In this document: positions 9,101 to 15,744 of the stretch, piece by piece
Layout of the letters: every line of letters starts with the position of its first letter
How positions within the stretch are numbered: position 1 is the first letter of the stretch
Assembly: GCA_020850715.1 (NCBI GenBank)
Contig: JADZED010000024.1
Span: 1-47,604, forward strand
Source of the DNA: Acidobacteriota bacterium
GTDB lineage: Bacteria > Acidobacteriota > Vicinamibacteria > Vicinamibacterales > CAVVIG01
Direction: 5' to 3'
Length of the DNA: 47,604 bases
Notes under the pieces: generated by a model
Databases searched by the model: none
Told to the model about the DNA's origin: nothing
What the model saw: the letters and a program-made list of their open reading frames with translations, nothing else
Made by a program: the position numbers and the translations under genes

Positions 9101-11122
9101 CGCGAGATGCTGCGCCAGATCGAGGTTCTGCTGAAGCAGATGGCGGACGCGCCGGACATGCCGGTCGGCGATCTGTCGCTCGCGACCCCTGCCGCGCGCG
9201 CCGCGCGGCGGGCCGGCCGGCCGCGCGCGCGGCTTGATTGGCGCGGCGCCGCGCACGAGCAGTTCGCGTCGCAAGCCGCGGCGGCCGGCGAGCGGGTCGC
9301 GATAGACGAGGGCGGCCGGCGGCAGACCTATGCGGAGCTCGACCGGTGCAGCGGCAGCCTGGCGGCGGCGCTCGCCGAGGCGGGCGCTGCGTCCGGCAGC
9401 GCGATCGGCGTCTGCGCGCGGCGCGGCGCCGGCCTGATCCAGGCGCTGCTCGGCGTGCTGAAAGCCGGCTGCGCGTTCGCGATTCTCGACCCCGACTACC
9501 CGCCGCCCCGGATCGTGCAGCAGATCGGCATCGCCGGCATCCGTGTCGTCCTGCACGACGGCGGCGCCGCGCCGGAATTCCTCGCAGCCTGGGCAGCCGA
9601 GACCGGCCGCCGGCTGATCCCGATCGCCGAGGCGGCGCACGCCGGCCTTGCGCCATTACGGTCTGCCGCCGCCTCCCCCGATCAGCCGGCGTATGTGGCG
9701 TTCACCTCCGGATCGACGGGCACGCCGAAAGCGGTGCTGGGGCTCCATGGCGCGCTCGGGCGGTACGGCGCGTGGCTGCGCGAAGCCTTCGGCATCGGAC
9801 CGGCCGATCGGTACAGCATGTTGACGGCGCTCTCGCACGATCCGCTGCTCCGCGACATCTTCGCGCCGCTGGCCGCCGGCGCCGCGGTCTGCATCCCTCC
9901 GGTCGAACCGGCCAGCGATCCCCCCCTTGTGGTCCGCTGGATGGCGGCGGCTGGCGTGACGGTCTCCAACCTCACGCCGCCCATGATGCGCCTGCTCCTC
10001 GATTCGGCCGCGGCTGTGCGGGCCCTCCCGTCGCTTCGCCATGCGTTCGTCGTCGGCGAACCGCTGGCGGCCTCGCTCGTGCAGCGCCTGCGGCGGCTGG
10101 CGCCCGCCGTGACGTGCGTGAACCTGTACGGCGCGACCGAGACGCAGCAATCGCTCGCCTACTACGTGGTGCCTGCGCTCGACGGGGCCGCCGACCCGAT
10201 CGTGCCGATCGGGCGCGGCATGCCGGATGTCGACCTGATCGTCGGCTCGGATCGCCGGCGCGTCGCCGGCATCGGCGAGATCGGCGACGTCTGGATTCGC
10301 AGCGCGCATCTCGCACGGGCATACCTGGGAGACGCGGCGCTGACCCGCGCGCGCTTCGTGGAGGATGCGTTCGGTCCCGGGAGCGGCCGCGCGTACCGGA
10401 CCGGCGATCGCGGCCGCTATCTGCCGTCCGGCGAGGTTGCGCTGATCGGGCGGATTGACGATCAGGTGAAGGTTCGGGGATTCCGCGTCGAGATTGGCGA
10501 GATCGACGCGCTGCTGGCCCGGCAACCCGGCGTGGCGGAGGCGGCCGTCGCGGCCGAGCCCGCCGCGGGCGATGAGCGATCGCTCGTCGCCTACGTCGCG
10601 GGAGGCGCCGACATCGCCGCGCTCCGGCGCGCGCTCCGGGCCGCGCTGCCGGAGCACATGGTGCCGGGCCGGTTCGTCCCGGTCGAGCGGCTGCCGAGAA
10701 CCTCGACCGGCAAGATCGACAGACGTGCGCTGGCCGGACTGGCGGGCGAGGCTCCGGCGGAGCCGGATTGCGTGGAGCCGCGGAACGCGATCGAGGCGAA
10801 GCTCGTGGAGATCTGGAGCGGGCTGCTCGCGCGGCCGCGACTCGGCGTGCACGACAGCTTCTTCGACGCCGGCGGCCACTCGATTCTCGCAGCGCGCGCG
10901 GTCGCCAGGATGCGGGACGCGTTCTCGATCGACATCCGCATCGCGGATCTGTTCGCCCGCCCGGAGCTCGCGGCGCTCGCGGACTGGATCCAGCAGACCA
11001 TTGCGGAACGAGACGACGAGGTGCGGCGCCTCATTGAAGAAGTGCAGGCGCTGTCGCCGGAGGAATTGAGCGCCATGCTCGCCGAACCGCCGCCGTCGCC
11101 GCGCGGGGAGTCGGACCCATGA
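3158..11122 (+). CDS. NRPS, two modules: C-A-PCP-E-C-A-PCP
   Basis: A 2654-residue peptide synthetase. Module 1: C domain with HHIVSDGWS from H172; A domain with TSGSTGTPKG at about 657-666 and pocket code read as DAFWLGGTFK (D701 is the GrsA D235 equivalent), a valine-type code; PCP with GGDSI, serine S1050; epimerization domain with HHLLVDGVSWRIL from H1234, EGHGRE, RTVGWFT and FNYLGQ, so D-Val is expected. Module 2: C domain opening with PVTPLQESML and carrying HHALVDGWS from H1709, as expected for a D-donor (DCL) domain after E; A domain (about 2027-2520) with the unusual A4 motif HDPLLRDIF (D2228) and code DPRNFVLQSK, resembling aminoadipate and iso-Glu codes; PCP serine S2575. The tail has an LSPEELSAML segment. 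It overlaps both neighbours by 4 nt. Substrate calls are by-eye alignments. Confidence 0.96.
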   Translation: MMPDLRAVEGLSTDDRELLDQLLRESRSARRIPRRTSERAPLSYSQRRLWVVDQLRPGDPAYNLAVTFRVSGALDADALGAALTDIATRHDILRTTIQTDGAEPYQSIGPARPVSCRLIDMDAVAAVDRETRALALVEAETRAPFDLARGPLFRAALVRIAALDHLLVLTMHHIVSDGWSMGVLYRELASAYEARRGGAAPTFPELPIQYGDWAEWQRQELVDERRAPLVEYWRERLRGCSATPLPADRTRPATPSTAGAHELLPLDEDALRELTALARGEGATRFMALLALFALLLSRQTDIGEVIVGIPVAGRDAPEVEPLIGFFVNMLPLRVRVPPAASFRELVRIVRDTAIAAFERQALPFDVLVDELAVERGLDAHPLFQVAFAAQDALLQPLQLANLRIEPVHLPAAATRFDLEAHVIDANGRLNLGVAYRVDLYDRETIRRLLERYDLALRRSVANPDMPLAEATLLGDAEREDILGAWSGTRTPYPGDRSVPELVFRQVAARPDAIAAVCNGAHLTYGELGRRANQLANRLLRCGAGSGVRVGVCLDRSLDTIVALLAILETGAAYVPLDPAYPAPRLAYMAQDSRVEVAVTSSGLANLVPSSVREIVQLDVERDALAREWQAAPAVRRGALLRPCVALPDDLAYVTYTSGSTGTPKGVEVTHRGIVRLLCGTDYVELGPGETLLHLAPLAFDASTFEIWGALLHGGRVVLYPDRLPRIEDLAALLRDERVTTLWLTASLYNTVVDQRPEALEGVRQLLIGGEALSVAHVRRGLAALPGTTIVNGYGPTEGTTFTCCHAIGADSVGPGTVSIPIGRPIANTRVFVLDAALEPAGVGVPGELYVGGDGVARGYTGAPALTAARFVPDPFCGVPGARLYRTGDQVRWRADGTLEFLGRRDGQVKVRGHRLELGEIEAVLTGHPSVRAAAAAVRQIGEARSLVACVVPREGRPFDAAALRAFVKEHLPEYMVPAFVLPIPCLPLTANGKVDREALPAPVVDAAGEEGSAAPRSPVEETLASLWAEVLGRSAIGIHDNFFDVGGDSILAIQIASRAGRAGLRLAPAHFFQHQTIAEQAVIVEPGAPAPAAGQERVGGEAPLTPIQRWFFEQRLAVPEHFNQAVLLEIGRSIAPAIAGQAVDALVAHHDQLRARFARRGGAWVQAIAPAGSSVPFAVVDVAGLSDAERGKRIERVSAELQASLDLTSGPLVRAAFFHCGAAAPARLLVIAHHLLVDGVSWRILIEDLQTAIEQLMRGGAVHLPAKTSSFKRWAEQLAALPADRAWRSFWETSGPVAPLPVDRIGDPAQNTVGAASTVSLRFSREETSALLRDVPARTGARIHEILLASLAAAVGRWSLARRIAIDVEGHGREEHLAAGSALSRTVGWFTALYPLVLDLPQSLEAADVLAVVRERLRAVPDGGAGYGLLGFAADAGARGGLIPPPSGVGFNYLGQFDQALPQSGLLAFAGESAGPMVAAANRRPFLLEIAARVVDGALCVDWTYCPAVHDRSTVERLAADSAAVVRVLIDAARAGGARRRRLLADFPDAALDERQFASIEERFGALDLEIADIYPVTPLQESMLVHASAAPGTGAFVTQIDLAVDRRLDGDALREAWEALQAAHAALRTAFVEIGGGEFRQVVVDRATLPWTEYDWTAVEAGEREARRVALLADIRRRGFDADRPPLMDLSLIRTSDQRSRLIWTHHHALVDGWSVAALLDEMLHRYEARLQGREPAISDRPRFGGYVAWLGRRDQAASQAFWRAHLAGFTAPTTLAVDRASRARIDAPPDIADQELMIDAEATRRLSAMASRHRLTLNTIVQGAWALLLSRYSGERDVLFGTAVAGRPAELPGADRMIGLFLNGVPMRVGVDPDAPAAQWLRGVQASHVAIREHEHTGLADIRDWSDVPRGRPLFETTLAFENYPVAAGTGTVADRVGITGFELVAHTSSALHLRALPGERLRLMLSHDRHRFDEPTAREMLRQIEVLLKQMADAPDMPVGDLSLATPAARAARRAGRPRARLDWRGAAHEQFASQAAAAGERVAIDEGGRRQTYAELDRCSGSLAAALAEAGAASGSAIGVCARRGAGLIQALLGVLKAGCAFAILDPDYPPPRIVQQIGIAGIRVVLHDGGAAPEFLAAWAAETGRRLIPIAEAAHAGLAPLRSAAASPDQPAYVAFTSGSTGTPKAVLGLHGALGRYGAWLREAFGIGPADRYSMLTALSHDPLLRDIFAPLAAGAAVCIPPVEPASDPPLVVRWMAAAGVTVSNLTPPMMRLLLDSAAAVRALPSLRHAFVVGEPLAASLVQRLRRLAPAVTCVNLYGATETQQSLAYYVVPALDGAADPIVPIGRGMPDVDLIVGSDRRRVAGIGEIGDVWIRSAHLARAYLGDAALTRARFVEDAFGPGSGRAYRTGDRGRYLPSGEVALIGRIDDQVKVRGFRVEIGEIDALLARQPGVAEAAVAAEPAAGDERSLVAYVAGGADIAALRRALRAALPEHMVPGRFVPVERLPRTSTGKIDRRALAGLAGEAPAEPDCVEPRNAIEAKLVEIWSGLLARPRLGVHDSFFDAGGHSILAARAVARMRDAFSIDIRIADLFARPELAALADWIQQTIAERDDEVRRLIEEVQALSPEELSAMLAEPPPSPRGESDP
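11105..11110 (+). promoter_or_regulatory. Ribosome binding site for the gene at 11119
   Basis: GGGGAG sits 8 nt before the ATG at 11119, inside the end of the preceding NRPS gene, and supports the ATGA-overlapped start. Confidence 0.6.
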
Positions 11123-14100
11123 GCCCGCTCGCGGATCGACTGGCCGGCCTGACCCCGGCGCAGCGCGCGCTCGTGGAGCGGAAGCTCCGCGCGCGACCTC
11201 TGGCGCGGGCGGTCGACGATCCGATCGCCCCGCGACCGAATCCCGCCGTGCACGACCTGTCGTTCGCGCAGCAGCGGCTCTGGTTCGTCGAGCAGCTGCA
11301 GCCCTCGGGCGCCGCCTATCACATGTCGTTCGCGGTCCGCATCGACGGCCCGCTCGATGCCGGGGCGCTCGAATGGAGCCTGGGGCAGATCGTGGCGCGC
11401 CACGAGGTGCTCCGCGCCGGGTACGTGGACGAAGGCGGCCGGCCGGCGCAGCGCGTCCAGCCGCCGGGCGGGTTCCACATGCCCGTACACGATGTGAGCG
11501 CGCGCGCCGCGCAAGCGCGTGAGTCGGACGCGCGGGCGATTGCGAATGCCGAAATGGCGCGCCCGTTCGATCTGTCGGCACCGCCGATGCTGCGGGCCGC
11601 GCTGGTCCGGCTGGCAGCCTCCGATCACGTGCTGCTGCTCGTGCTGCACCACATCGCCGCCGACGGGTGGTCGATGGGCGTGCTGGCGCGCGAATTGAGC
11701 GCGCTCTACGAAGCGCGAACCACCGGAGGGAGGGATCCGCTGCCGCCGCCGGGCATCCAGTACGCGGACTACGCCGCCTGGCAGCGCGGCGACCTCGAGA
11801 GTCGCCTTCCGCAACAGCTCGCATGGTGGCGCGCGGCGCTCGATCGCCTGCCGGTGCTGGATCTGCCGACCGATCGCCCGCGTCCGGCCGTGCAGTCGGC
11901 CGACGGCGCCCGAGAGCCGTTTCTGCTGCCCGCCGAGCTCGTCGCGAGGCTCGCGCACCTGGGCCGCCGTCACGACGCCACGCTGTTCATGACGCTGCTC
12001 ACCGCGTTTCAGGCGCTGCTGGCGCGCTGGAGCGGGCAGTCCGACGTGGCCGTCGGCATTCCGGTCGCGGGCCGCGGCCGGCGCGAGCTCGAAGAGCTGA
12101 TCGGGCTGTTCGTGAACACGCTCGTGATTCGGACGCCCGTGCCGGCGCACGCATCGTGGCGCGATCTCCTCGCGCAGGTCCGCTCCGGGGTGACCTCGGC
12201 GCTGGCGCACCAGGACGTGCCGTTCGACACGCTGGTCGACGATCTCGGGGTCGAACGGACCCTCAGCCGCGCGCCGCTGACCTCGGTGTTCTTCGCGTTC
12301 CAGAACGTGCCGGACGCGGCGCTGCGGCTCGCCGGGCTGCGCACGAGCGAATTCGAGCTGGATCGGCGCACCGCCAGGTTCGACCTCAGCCTCTTCGCGC
12401 TCGAGACCGGCGGCGGTGTCCGCGGCGCGATGGAGTACCGGACCGATCTGTTCGATCAGGCGACGATCCGGCGGATGCTCGACGCCTACACCCGCCTCCT
12501 CGAGGCGCTTGCTTCCGACCCCGACGCCCGGATCGCACGGACGGCCCTGCTGGCCGGCGACGATCGCCGCCGCGCGCTCGTCGAGTGGAATGCGACGGCG
12601 CAGGCATACTCGCGCGCGCCGCTCGTCCCGGATCTCGTCGCGCGGCACGCGAGCGCCGCGCCCGCGGCGCTCGCGATCGCGGACGGCGATCGGCGTCTCA
12701 CCTATCGCGATCTCGATCGCCGTTCGAACCGGCTCGCGCGCTGCCTCGCCGCCCGCGGCGCCGGCGTCGAATCGATCGTCGCGCTGTACTGCGATCGCGG
12801 CAGTTCGTTCGTCGTCTCGGCGCTGGCGGCGATGAAGGCGGGCGCCGCCTACGCGCCGATCGACCCGCGCACGCCCGGCCATCGCGTGGAACGGATGCTC
12901 CGCAAGGCCGGCATCGGGACCCTGATCGTCGAACGCGCCGGCGATGTGCCGGTACCGGGCTGGAACGGCGCCATCGTCGCCCTGGACGCGGCGCGCGCCG
13001 AAATCGACGCGCAGCCGGATGCGCCGTTCGCCTGTCCGGCGGGCGCCGACAACCTCGCCTATCTCGTCCACACCTCCGGGTCGACCGGCGAGCCCAACGG
13101 CGTCGCGGTGACGCACGGCAGCCTGCTCAACCTCGTGGCGTGGCACCAGCGCACCTACAAGGTCGCACCGGGCGACGCGGGAGCGCAGGTCGCGAGCGTG
13201 GGGTTCGACGCCTGCGTCTGGGAGCTCTGGCCCTGTCTCGCGGCCGGGGCGTCGATTCACGTTCCGGACCGCGAGACGCGCGATGCGCCCGCGGCGCTGT
13301 GGACCTGGATTGCGCGCAGGGGGATCGGCGTCACGTTCCTGCCCACGCCGATGGCCGAGGCGGCGCTGCGGGAGAGGCTGCCGGCCGGACTGAAGCTGCG
13401 AGCGCTCCTGACCGGCGGCGATCGCCTCCACGACGTCGGCGGGGATCTGCCGTTCGCCTTCGTGAACCATTACGGTCCCACCGAGAGCTGCGTCGTCACT
13501 TCCTGTGCGCCGGTCGAGGCTGGCGGCGCACCCTCGATCGGACGGCCGATCGACAACACGCGCGTGTACGTGCTGGACGACGACGTCGAACCGGTGCCCA
13601 TCGGCGTGCGCGGCGAGCTGTACGTCGGCGGCGACGGGCTGGCGCGCGGTTATGCGGGCGCGCCGGCGCTCACCGCCGAGCGGTTCGTGCCCGACCATCT
13701 GAGCGGCGCGCCGGGCGCGCGCCTGTACCGGACGGGAGACATCGTACGGTTCCGCACCGGCGGTGCGCTGGAGTTCGTGGGCCGGCGCGATCGCCAGGTG
13801 AAGATCCGCGGCCACCGGATCGAGCTTGGCGACGTCGAGAGCGCGCTCGCGTCTGACGCGCGGGTGCGCGCCGCCGCTGCCGCGGTGCACGGCGACGATC
13901 GCCGCGGCCCGGTGCTCGTTGGCTACGTCGTGCCTGCGGAGGGTGCCGTGCTGGCGGACGCGGAGCTGCGGGCGATCGTGAAGGCGCGGCTGCCCGAGTA
14001 CATGATCCCCGCGCGGTTCGTGGCGATGGAGGCGCTGCCGCTGACGCGCAACGGCAAGCTGGATCGCGCGGCGCTGCCGGCGCCGGCCGAGGCGGCTGGC

Positions 14101-14364
14101 GAGGCTGCCTACGTCGCGCCGGGCAACGAGGTGGAGCAGATCATCGCGGCCGCCTGCGCGGAGCTGCTCGGTGTCGCGCAGGTCGGCATGCTCGACAATT
14201 TCTTCGATCTGGGCGGGCACTCGCTGCTGGCGACGCAGCTGGCGTCGCGGCTGCGGCGGGATCTCCAGCTCGACGTCAGCCTGCGATCGATCTTCGCGGC
14301 GGCGAGCCTGGCCGAGCTGTCCGAGGGGATCCTCGAGCGGCTCGTGGAGGATGGCGGGTCCTGA
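11119..14364 (+). CDS. NRPS, one module: C-A-PCP (Leu predicted)
   Basis: A 1081-residue single-module synthetase. The N-terminus (LAGLTPAQRALVERKLR) is a common NRPS lead-in helix. The C domain has SFAQQRLWF and HHIAADGWS from H177. The A domain (about 505-975) has D697 and code read as DAWFLGHVVK, close to the leucine code DAWFLGNVVK. Its A3 core reads TSGSTGEPNG, with Asn660 where Lys is usual. The PCP has LGGHSLL with serine S1035, and the protein ends about 45 residues later with no thioesterase, reductase or terminal C domain. The chain must therefore be passed on (possibly to the C domain of the gene at 24363) or released in trans. It overlaps the upstream gene by ATGA; a gap of about 260 nt follows. 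Confidence 0.95.
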   Translation: MSPLADRLAGLTPAQRALVERKLRARPLARAVDDPIAPRPNPAVHDLSFAQQRLWFVEQLQPSGAAYHMSFAVRIDGPLDAGALEWSLGQIVARHEVLRAGYVDEGGRPAQRVQPPGGFHMPVHDVSARAAQARESDARAIANAEMARPFDLSAPPMLRAALVRLAASDHVLLLVLHHIAADGWSMGVLARELSALYEARTTGGRDPLPPPGIQYADYAAWQRGDLESRLPQQLAWWRAALDRLPVLDLPTDRPRPAVQSADGAREPFLLPAELVARLAHLGRRHDATLFMTLLTAFQALLARWSGQSDVAVGIPVAGRGRRELEELIGLFVNTLVIRTPVPAHASWRDLLAQVRSGVTSALAHQDVPFDTLVDDLGVERTLSRAPLTSVFFAFQNVPDAALRLAGLRTSEFELDRRTARFDLSLFALETGGGVRGAMEYRTDLFDQATIRRMLDAYTRLLEALASDPDARIARTALLAGDDRRRALVEWNATAQAYSRAPLVPDLVARHASAAPAALAIADGDRRLTYRDLDRRSNRLARCLAARGAGVESIVALYCDRGSSFVVSALAAMKAGAAYAPIDPRTPGHRVERMLRKAGIGTLIVERAGDVPVPGWNGAIVALDAARAEIDAQPDAPFACPAGADNLAYLVHTSGSTGEPNGVAVTHGSLLNLVAWHQRTYKVAPGDAGAQVASVGFDACVWELWPCLAAGASIHVPDRETRDAPAALWTWIARRGIGVTFLPTPMAEAALRERLPAGLKLRALLTGGDRLHDVGGDLPFAFVNHYGPTESCVVTSCAPVEAGGAPSIGRPIDNTRVYVLDDDVEPVPIGVRGELYVGGDGLARGYAGAPALTAERFVPDHLSGAPGARLYRTGDIVRFRTGGALEFVGRRDRQVKIRGHRIELGDVESALASDARVRAAAAAVHGDDRRGPVLVGYVVPAEGAVLADAELRAIVKARLPEYMIPARFVAMEALPLTRNGKLDRAALPAPAEAAGEAAYVAPGNEVEQIIAAACAELLGVAQVGMLDNFFDLGGHSLLATQLASRLRRDLQLDVSLRSIFAAASLAELSEGILERLVEDGGS

Positions 14365-14508
14365 CGCGTCTGCGCGTGGTTGCCTCGCCTGTTCGCCTGG
14401 CCGCGACACGCTGCAACAGTCCGCGGTTGTTCATTTCGCGACCCAGAAAGCACACCCCGCAGAACGACGGTGCCGGGGCCAGGCGCACGGCCGCGGCAAG
14501 GTCAATGA

Positions 14509-14528
14509 AGTCGCCATATATGGCGACT
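14509..14528. promoter_or_regulatory. Perfect 20-bp palindrome, probable operator
   Basis: The sequence agtcgccatatatggcgact equals its own reverse complement. It lies in the 259-nt gap between the three-gene NRPS operon (ends 14364) and the glycosyltransferase ATG at 14624, in a locally AT-rich patch 95 nt before that ATG. Position, perfect dyad symmetry and lack of a loop suggest a binding site for a dimeric transcription factor rather than a terminator. I saw no second copy in the other gaps. The rest of the gap (14365-14508 and 14529-14623) shows only a short 5-bp hairpin right after the NRPS stop (14364-14377) and no gene. Confidence 0.6.
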
Positions 14529-14623
14529 CTTGTTCCCCGTTTATGGGACTTTCGGCCTGCACGGTGCGCCATGTGCAGGCGACTGGCTGGCCGCGTTCTT
14601 GCCTGCCGATCTCGCGTCCGCCC

Positions 14624-15442
14624 ATGGATCAAGCGCGCACGCTCGCGGTCGTCATCCCGGCCTGCAATGAAGAGACGACGCTCGGGAGCGTGCTTCGCCA
14701 CGTGGACGCCCTCCCCTGCGTGAAAGAGATCATCGTCGTGGACGATGGATCCCTGGATCGCACGGCGGCAGTGGCCGCCGCCTGTCTGTCGCCCCGCGTG
14801 CGGCTGTTGCGGCAGTCGAGACATCTCGGCAAGGCCGCGGCCGTCCGGCTGGGCGTGCGGCAGGTGACCAGCCCGATCACGATCATCCAGGACGCCGCCC
14901 TCGCGTACGACCCGCGCGAGATCCCTTTCGTAATCGAGCCGATTCTCGCCGGCCGCGCCGACGTCGTGTACGGCAGCCGCCTCCTGGCGCGGGGCGCCGC
15001 GTGCGTGACGTCTTCTTCTCTTTCCCATGGCCTCGCCAACAAGGCCCTGACGCTCGTCGCCGGGCTGCTCGCGAACTCGCGCAGGAGCGATGTCGGGAGC
15101 AGTTGCACGGCGTTTCGGACGCCGATCCTGCAGCGGATGCCGATCGCCAGCCGCGGCTGCGGTCTCGCAGTCGAGATAGCCGCGACGATCTCGAAGACAC
15201 GGGCCAGGACCTGCGAGGTGCCGATCGCCTGCGACGGCCGTTCGTTCCAGGAAGCCCGGAAGTTCGGCCTGGAGGATTGGCTCGCGACGCTCTGGTCCAT
15301 CCTCTTCTACAACGCGCTGGCGGCGGTCGGTCCGCGCCGGCGTGCCGGCATCCGCGCTATCGACGAGTGGCTGTCGTCGGTGCGGCCGGCGGCTCCGCAG
15401 CCGGCTATCGCAACGCTGGCGGTGCCTGCGGCCGGCAAGTGA
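14624..15442 (+). CDS. Family 2 glycosyltransferase, DPM1/GtrB-like, altered DxD
   Basis: A 272-residue protein of the dolichyl-/polyprenyl-phosphate sugar transferase type (GT2, GT-A fold). Visible motifs: VVIPACNEETTLGSVL at the N-terminus, EIIVVDDGS, a GKAAAVRLG segment, and DVVYGSRLL. The metal-binding segment, usually QDADLEYDP in this family, reads QDAALAYDP (GCC and GCG codons near 14896 and 14902), so the second Asp of DxD and a nearby acidic residue are lost. There is no obvious C-terminal membrane segment. The start at 14624 was chosen because MDQARTLAVVIPACNEE is a normal N-terminus; no clear ribosome site precedes it, and an in-frame ATG at 14543 is the alternative. It could glycosylate the product or a lipid carrier if active; the motif change makes activity uncertain. 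Confidence 0.85.
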   Translation: MDQARTLAVVIPACNEETTLGSVLRHVDALPCVKEIIVVDDGSLDRTAAVAAACLSPRVRLLRQSRHLGKAAAVRLGVRQVTSPITIIQDAALAYDPREIPFVIEPILAGRADVVYGSRLLARGAACVTSSSLSHGLANKALTLVAGLLANSRRSDVGSSCTAFRTPILQRMPIASRGCGLAVEIAATISKTRARTCEVPIACDGRSFQEARKFGLEDWLATLWSILFYNALAAVGPRRRAGIRAIDEWLSSVRPAAPQPAIATLAVPAAGK

Positions 15443-15744
15443 CGCACCAGCGCCGGCATCGATCCGCGACGCTCCGTTAGGGTCGCAGTTCATCCGGAGT
15501 CTCGGCTGGCGAGCGAGTCCCGCTGCGTCAAGCAGCCCGGCTTCGAGTGTCGTCCCTTCTACGCGAATCTCCAGCGTGCTCGAGGGTGGTGGTACGGGCC
15601 CGCTGGAAGTCACCCGCTTGGCTGCTATTAGGCCGCTTGATCAGCGACATTGTCGGGCGGGTTCAGGACTTCTGCAGGACTGCGACTTCTTTGGTCGGGC
15701 ATCCAGGTTGCTCTGTCCGCGGCAACACGGCATCTGAGGTCACC
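15443..15744. other. Intergenic gap, no gene recognised
   Basis: A 302-nt gap between the glycosyltransferase and the radical SAM gene. I see no convincing ORF and no RiPP-like precursor. It holds a small inverted repeat CGACA-T-TGTCG at 15645-15655 and a loosely repeated AGGACT near 15666 and 15677; neither is strong evidence of a regulatory site. The only clear element is the ribosome site at its right end. Confidence 0.5.
15736..15740 (+). promoter_or_regulatory. Ribosome binding site for the radical SAM gene
   Basis: GAGGT lies 4 nt before the ATG at 15745. It decides this start over upstream in-frame codons and agrees with the family-like N-terminus (RVALVYPPYAPVVPGLG). Confidence 0.65.

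Noticed and set aside
2798..9640. Very long open frames on the minus strand, for example 2280 codons at 2798-9640 and 2213 codons at 37547-44188
   Set aside because: They lie antisense to clear NRPS domains, are extremely rich in Arg, Ala and Gly, and show no domain. High GC removes stop codons from opposite frames.
15342..15737. Plus-strand 131-codon ORF overlapping the end of the glycosyltransferase, considered as a precursor peptide
   Set aside because: Starts deep inside the glycosyltransferase gene, has shadow-like Arg/Ser-rich composition and no recognisable leader or core.
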